From NCBI RefSeq assembly GCF_014836955.1, contig NZ_JACSPV010000007.1:97350-161349 (forward strand): a DNA stretch of 64,000 nucleotides. The letters run 5' to 3'. Made by a program: the position numbers and the translations under genes. This DNA comes from Bacillus norwichensis. Its GTDB lineage: Bacteria; Bacillota; Bacilli; Bacillales; Bacillaceae_C. Every line of letters begins with the position of its first letter. Position 1 is the first letter of the stretch. Under the pieces are notes generated by a model. The model searched no databases. It was not told the origin of the DNA and was given only the letters and a program-made list of their open reading frames with translations. Shown here piece by piece: positions 62,094 through 64,000 of this stretch.

Positions 62094-62383
62094 TATTGGT
62101 ACTTCTCCGTTAACTGGCCCATTGTTATTCCTTCCGGCTGATATAAAATTTTCACCTGCGAAATGACGTTTTTGCTCCCCATTTCAACCATCCGCTCGTT
62201 CATTTTCCTGATGACTTCCATCAATTCGGAGAATTCGCCTTCCATCGTTGTTTCCAACGGGTGTACTTCATGTTTGATGCCCGCTTCCTGGATCACCTTG
62301 ATGGCTTCATCTACATACGGAATGACGTCTTCTCCGTTTTTGGTTTTGGGAATAATTTGTATACTAATCAATGAGTTGGCCAT
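62093..62383 (-). CDS. Thiamine-binding protein, DUF77/MTH1187 family
   Basis: A 96-residue ferredoxin-fold protein of the MTH1187/YkoF type, which bind thiamine or its hydroxymethylpyrimidine part. SLISIQIIPKT, IKHEVHPLETTMEGE and a regulator-like C-terminal strand are visible. ATG 62383 follows AGGAGGGG; the longer frame overlaps thiY and is not used. Lies between thiY and thiX, so a cytoplasmic ligand-binding or sensor role is likely. Confidence 0.88.
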   Translation of the reverse strand: MANSLISIQIIPKTKNGEDVIPYVDEAIKVIQEAGIKHEVHPLETTMEGEFSELMEVIRKMNERMVEMGSKNVISQVKILYQPEGITMGQLTEKYQ

Positions 62384-62393
62384 TTTACCCCTC

Positions 62394-63392
62394 CTATTTT
62401 GGTAAAAATTCGTTCGTAAATGCTTTATCAACATCGATCTCTTTTTCCAACAATCCTTTACTGAGCATCCAGTCCATGTAATTTTTCCATACTTCGGCTT
62501 TCTGTTCTCCCCAGCGAGGAGCATCATCCTGATAGCGCGATGCCAGCCACTCCTGGCTTTTCTTTACAAGCTCAGCATCCAGATCAGGAACAGCTTGAAT
62601 TAAAATATCAGCTGCTTCTGCTGGTTGATCAATCGCAAATTCGTAGCCTTTCGTCACTGCAGCCATGAAGGCTTTGACAGCCTCCGGATCTTTTTCAATC
62701 ATTTTTTCATTTGTTGAAATGACTGGAGTATAATAATCAAGCTTATCTGAGTAATCCGTTAAATAAACCATATTGATTTTTTCTCCGCGAAGCTCGGCTT
62801 CCACTCCAGTCCACGCATAGTAAATCCAAGCAAAGTCAATATCCCTTTTTACAGCGGTAAAAAAGTCAGAATCCCCCATGTTCACAATGTCTACCTTCTC
62901 AATGTCCGCGCCTTCTGTTTCCATTAGAGATGCCAATACGGCTTTTTCAAGCGGCGCGCCCCATCCTCCATAGGATTTTCCTTCAAAGTCCTTTGGCGAT
63001 TTGATATTTTTGTCAACTGGAGATGCAAAACCGGACGTGTTATGCTGGATTACCGCACCAATCGAAACAATTGGCACATCTTGAACTCGCGCTTCCGTTA
63101 TACTTTCCTGATAGCTGACCCCAAATTCAGATTTCCCCGAAGCCACAAGCTGATCCGCTCCTGCTTCACCTGGTAAAATTATCTCTACATCCAAGCCTTC
63201 GTCTTTAAAAAAACCTTTTTCCAGTGCAACATATAATCCGGTATGGTTTGTGTTTGGCGACCAGTCTAGGACAACAGATACTTTTTTAAGCTCTTCCTCT
63301 TTCTTTGCAGAATCATCTTTTTCTTTATCTTGCCCACCGCAGCCGGCTAATAATAGCAGCATGCAAGAGATACTTGCCAACCATTTTTTCAT
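62394..63392 (-). CDS. thiY: Thiamine-precursor binding lipoprotein ThiY
   Basis: A 332-residue solute-binding lipoprotein of the NMT1/THI5-like family. MKKWLASISCMLLLLAGC is the signal with the lipid cysteine, then VVLDWSPNTNHTGLYVALEK, the family hallmark. ThiY binds N-formyl-4-amino-5-aminomethyl-2-methylpyrimidine for salvage. ATG 63392 with AGGAGGAAATTCG upstream is chosen over the frame reaching 63467, which runs through type II repeat DNA. First gene after the TPP riboswitch. Confidence 0.93.
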   Translation of the reverse strand: MKKWLASISCMLLLLAGCGGQDKEKDDSAKKEEELKKVSVVLDWSPNTNHTGLYVALEKGFFKDEGLDVEIILPGEAGADQLVASGKSEFGVSYQESITEARVQDVPIVSIGAVIQHNTSGFASPVDKNIKSPKDFEGKSYGGWGAPLEKAVLASLMETEGADIEKVDIVNMGDSDFFTAVKRDIDFAWIYYAWTGVEAELRGEKINMVYLTDYSDKLDYYTPVISTNEKMIEKDPEAVKAFMAAVTKGYEFAIDQPAEAADILIQAVPDLDAELVKKSQEWLASRYQDDAPRWGEQKAEVWKNYMDWMLSKGLLEKEIDVDKAFTNEFLPK

Positions 63393-63424
63393 CGAATTTC
63401 CTCCTATGAAGCTATCAAAATAAT

Positions 63425-63560
63425 TAAGATAAGCGCAAGGCGCCGCATCCTGTGGCTTCGGTAGCACTGTACTTCTTGTCCTTCGGCAGGATCTGGGTGC
63501 ACGTCCTGTCGCTTCGCCTGCACTAGCACGTCCTATCCATCATAGCTGGACATAAAGAAG
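63425..63560. repeat. Type II dispersed repeat, copy
   Basis: GATAAGCGCAAGGCGCCGCA and TCGCTTCGCCTGCACTAGCA near the ends, closing with CATAGCTGGACATAAAG. The CGCTTCGCCTGCACTAG block recurs at 13096-13120. It interrupts the thiY leader between the riboswitch terminator and the gene. Confidence 0.7.
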
Positions 63561-63640
63561 GCTTCCTTGGCTTGCTCACTCACACCCCCAGATGAAAATT
63601 TGTTTCCGCATTCCGGGAGTTCGCCCATTGTATTTTCACA

Positions 63641-63788
63641 GAAAAAAGACGCCCAGGAAAATTGAACCCCAGGCGTCAGGCATACAAATTTGACGTTCCC
63701 TTCGCTGGTATTAGCCAGATCAGGTTCAAAGGGTCAGCATTTTTTCTGAATGCAATCTCAACCGGCATCACCGGTTCCCCCACTTAAC
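63641..63788 (-). ncRNA. TPP riboswitch with terminator
   Basis: Minus strand GTGGGGGAACCGGTGATGCC, GGTTGAGATTGC, ACCCTTTGAACCTGATCTGG and TAATACCAGCGAAGGGAA are the thi-box signatures. It is followed by the terminator GACGCCTGGGG...CCTGGGCGTC with TTTTTTC (63641-63678). Thiamine pyrophosphate would shut off thiY and the genes below. Confidence 0.96.
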
Positions 63789-63929
63789 AATTTTTAATTC
63801 TTCATCATTATAGCAAAAAAATTGAACTACTCCCACTTGATGCTCTTTCAATCTGATTTGAAGATGGAGATACCTAAGAACACCTTCGTTAACGAGTCTT
63901 GATTAGACTATCGCCAACCCCATAAGAAC

Positions 63930-64000
63930 AAAAGCGCAAGCGCCTGTTCATCGACGTACAGACTGGAGTGACTCCAACGAGATAAAGGAAACACGGCGAC
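63930..64000. repeat. Type II dispersed repeat, copy at window edge
   Basis: AAAAGCGCAAGCGCCTGTTC, ATCGACGTACAGACTGGAGT, GACTCCAACGAGATAAAGGA. Both blocks match the 12815 copy, where they are 120 nt apart. It continues beyond the window. Confidence 0.75.

Noticed and set aside
1..64000. rRNA, tRNA, prophage, intact insertion sequences or CRISPR arrays
   Set aside because: No tRNA-like cloverleaf, rRNA segment, transposase, integrase or phage structural gene was recognised on either strand; the GGGTTTGAACCC block in type I repeats resembles a T-arm by chance only, since its stem does not pair.

Overview
The window comes from a motile, low-to-moderate GC Gram-positive of the Bacillaceae. The order degS-degU-comFA-comFC-flgM-flgN-flgK-flgL-yviE-fliW-csrA-hag ... 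flaG-fliD-fliS-fliT-hpf-secA-prfB-cccB-ftsE-ftsX matches the Bacillus subtilis chromosome. TTG and GTG starts behind strong AGGAGG-type ribosome binding sites, S-box, T-box and TPP leaders, and sigma-D promoters all fit this. Almost every gene lies on the minus strand, so transcription mostly runs from high to low coordinates. Gene calls rest on reading protein motifs and neighbourhood by eye; no database search was possible.

Layout, left to right. 1-3.0 kb: a SAM (S-box) leader for a gene outside the window, a TlpA/ResA-like thiol-disulfide oxidoreductase coupled to an unknown membrane protein, and cardiolipin synthase. 3.3-4.1 kb: an internalin-like leucine-rich-repeat lipoprotein. 4.3-7.4 kb: ftsE-ftsX followed by a coiled-coil M23 peptidase, a likely FtsEX-controlled cell-wall hydrolase. 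8.4-13.8 kb: cccB, prfB with its programmed +1 frameshift, secA and hpf. 14-17.2 kb: a sigma-D flaG-fliD-fliS-fliT operon. 17.3-18.2 kb: a Dph6-like PP-loop ATPase behind a disrupted Gly/Trp-rich reading frame.

18.6-28.1 kb is the most distinctive part. It is an apparent sigma-54-controlled catabolic cluster. A bacterial enhancer-binding protein (26188-28080) is divergent from a sigma-54 promoter that serves a tiny membrane protein and an NCS1 permease. A second sigma-54 promoter serves an operon of a second-type hemA, a heme-dependent oxidative N-demethylase (DUF3445), a DmmA-like protein, a 2Fe-2S/flavin reductase and an aldehyde dehydrogenase. I infer uptake and oxidative N-demethylation of a methylated amine or N-methyl heterocycle, with its own heme supply.

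28.3-30.7 kb: the aerotaxis receptor hemAT, flanked by two diverged copies of a ~275 bp unit. Each unit carries a promoter, a 28-codon small ORF and a terminator. 31.3-44.3 kb: two AT-rich transferase genes (TagF-like and GT4-like) directly downstream of flagellin, then hag, csrA, fliW, yviE, flgLKNM, comFC, comFA, degU and degS. 44.4-52.2 kb: yvyE, ROK sugar kinase, LysM-M14 peptidase, VanZ-like, LCP, low-MW protein phosphatase and several small membrane proteins.

52.4-57.6 kb: a trpDCFBA operon behind tandem Trp T-boxes, but with no trpE. 57.6-59.0 kb: brnQ. 59.8-63.8 kb: a TPP-riboswitch operon thiY, thiamine-binding DUF77 protein, thiX, thiZ and a TatD-like hydrolase.

Two families of dispersed intergenic repeats run through the window. 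Type I is a ~100-195 bp element in six copies, all in one orientation; three copies begin at, and supply, the TAA stop codon of the preceding gene. Type II is a 'gcgcaagcgcc...cgacgtacagac' element, seen in two regions plus fragments.
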